13,987 nucleotides of DNA from Deltaproteobacteria bacterium. Its GTDB lineage: Bacteria; Desulfobacterota; Desulfobulbia; Desulfobulbales; SURF-16. Numbering within the stretch: the stretch's first letter is position 1; every line of letters starts with the position of its first letter. Location: positions 1 through 13,987 of the forward strand of contig JAOZSN010000012.1 in NCBI GenBank assembly GCA_029939635.1, in the 5' to 3' direction. Positions 13,816-13,987 of this stretch are shown here, one piece after another. A model generated the notes under the pieces. That model saw only the letters and a program-made list of their open reading frames with translations. It was not told the origin of the DNA and searched no databases. The translations under genes were made by a program, and so were the position numbers.

Positions 13816-13987
13816 ATGCGCATAGCCATACTCTCTGATACCCACGATCATATTCCCAACCTACGTTCAGCTGTAAAATATTGTAATGCCTATGGTGTGC
13901 AACTCCTAATCCATTGCGGTGATTTGATCTCGCCTTTTATGCTGGAAGAGTTGGTTGCCTTTAATGGCCCTGTTCATCTGGTTTATG
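13816..13987 (+). CDS. YfcE/MJ0936-like metallophosphoesterase, start only
   Basis: The first 57 codons are visible; the gene runs off the right edge. ATG 13816 begins MRIAILSDTHDHIPNLRSAV, with D8 and H10 as first metal ligands, and LIHCGDLISPF carries D36 of the GD motif. This is the calcineurin-like fold of small phosphodiesterases such as YfcE and MJ0936, which cleave phosphodiesters with Mn or similar metals. The start is 22 nt after the cobD-like stop, on the same strand and without a strong ribosome site (CCTCACC precedes the ATG). It may be the last gene of the cob group, but its substrate is not evident. Confidence 0.88.
   Translation, partial: MRIAILSDTHDHIPNLRSAVKYCNAYGVQLLIHCGDLISPFMLEELVAFNGPVHLVY

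Overview
The window looks like chromosomal DNA of a free-living Gram-negative bacterium, most probably a deltaproteobacterium (Desulfobacterota) of the Desulfobulbales type. This is inferred from gene content and style: LolA, a MucR/Ros zinc-finger regulator of deltaproteobacterial character, many c-di-GMP and HDOD signalling proteins, a B12-type radical SAM protein next to cobalamin genes, and moderate base composition. No database was consulted.

Region 1 (1-3746, minus strand) is a signalling operon. A TTGACA-type promoter (3718-3746) precedes a PAS-GGDEF diguanylate cyclase (3672->2698). Next comes an unlisted 49-residue membrane protein (2688->2539) whose ribosome site overlaps the cyclase stop codon. 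It is followed by an HD-GYP phosphodiesterase with a decayed C-terminal GGDEF domain (2474->1332) and a GAF histidine kinase (1314-> beyond base 1). Synthesis, degradation and sensing of c-di-GMP appear to share one transcript.

Region 2 (3747-5940) holds a DUF2065 membrane protein that appears leaderless, queA, and a convergent FmdB-type zinc ribbon gene. queA is bracketed by two inverted copies of a 110-bp hairpin element (4052-4161 and 5359-5468). The copies differ at 22 positions, but 16 of these form eight compensated base pairs, and each copy abuts or supplies the stop codon of the gene it follows. This is the most novel structure in the window.

Region 3 (5940-8789, plus strand) carries a second signalling cluster: a small protein resembling the N-terminal domain of HD-GYP proteins, an HDOD protein and a REC-GGDDF protein. 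A separately expressed MucR/Ros-like regulator with a clear terminator follows.

Region 4 (8790-13987, plus strand) contains murI, lolA, a B12-binding-type radical SAM protein resembling RiPP-maturation enzymes, cobU, a cobD-like aminotransferase and the start of a YfcE/MJ0936-like phosphoesterase. lolA, the radical SAM gene, cobU and the cobD-like gene overlap one another in sequence, which indicates translational coupling.

No stretch over 300 bases lacks a gene. No tRNA, rRNA, CRISPR array, insertion sequence or transposase was seen.
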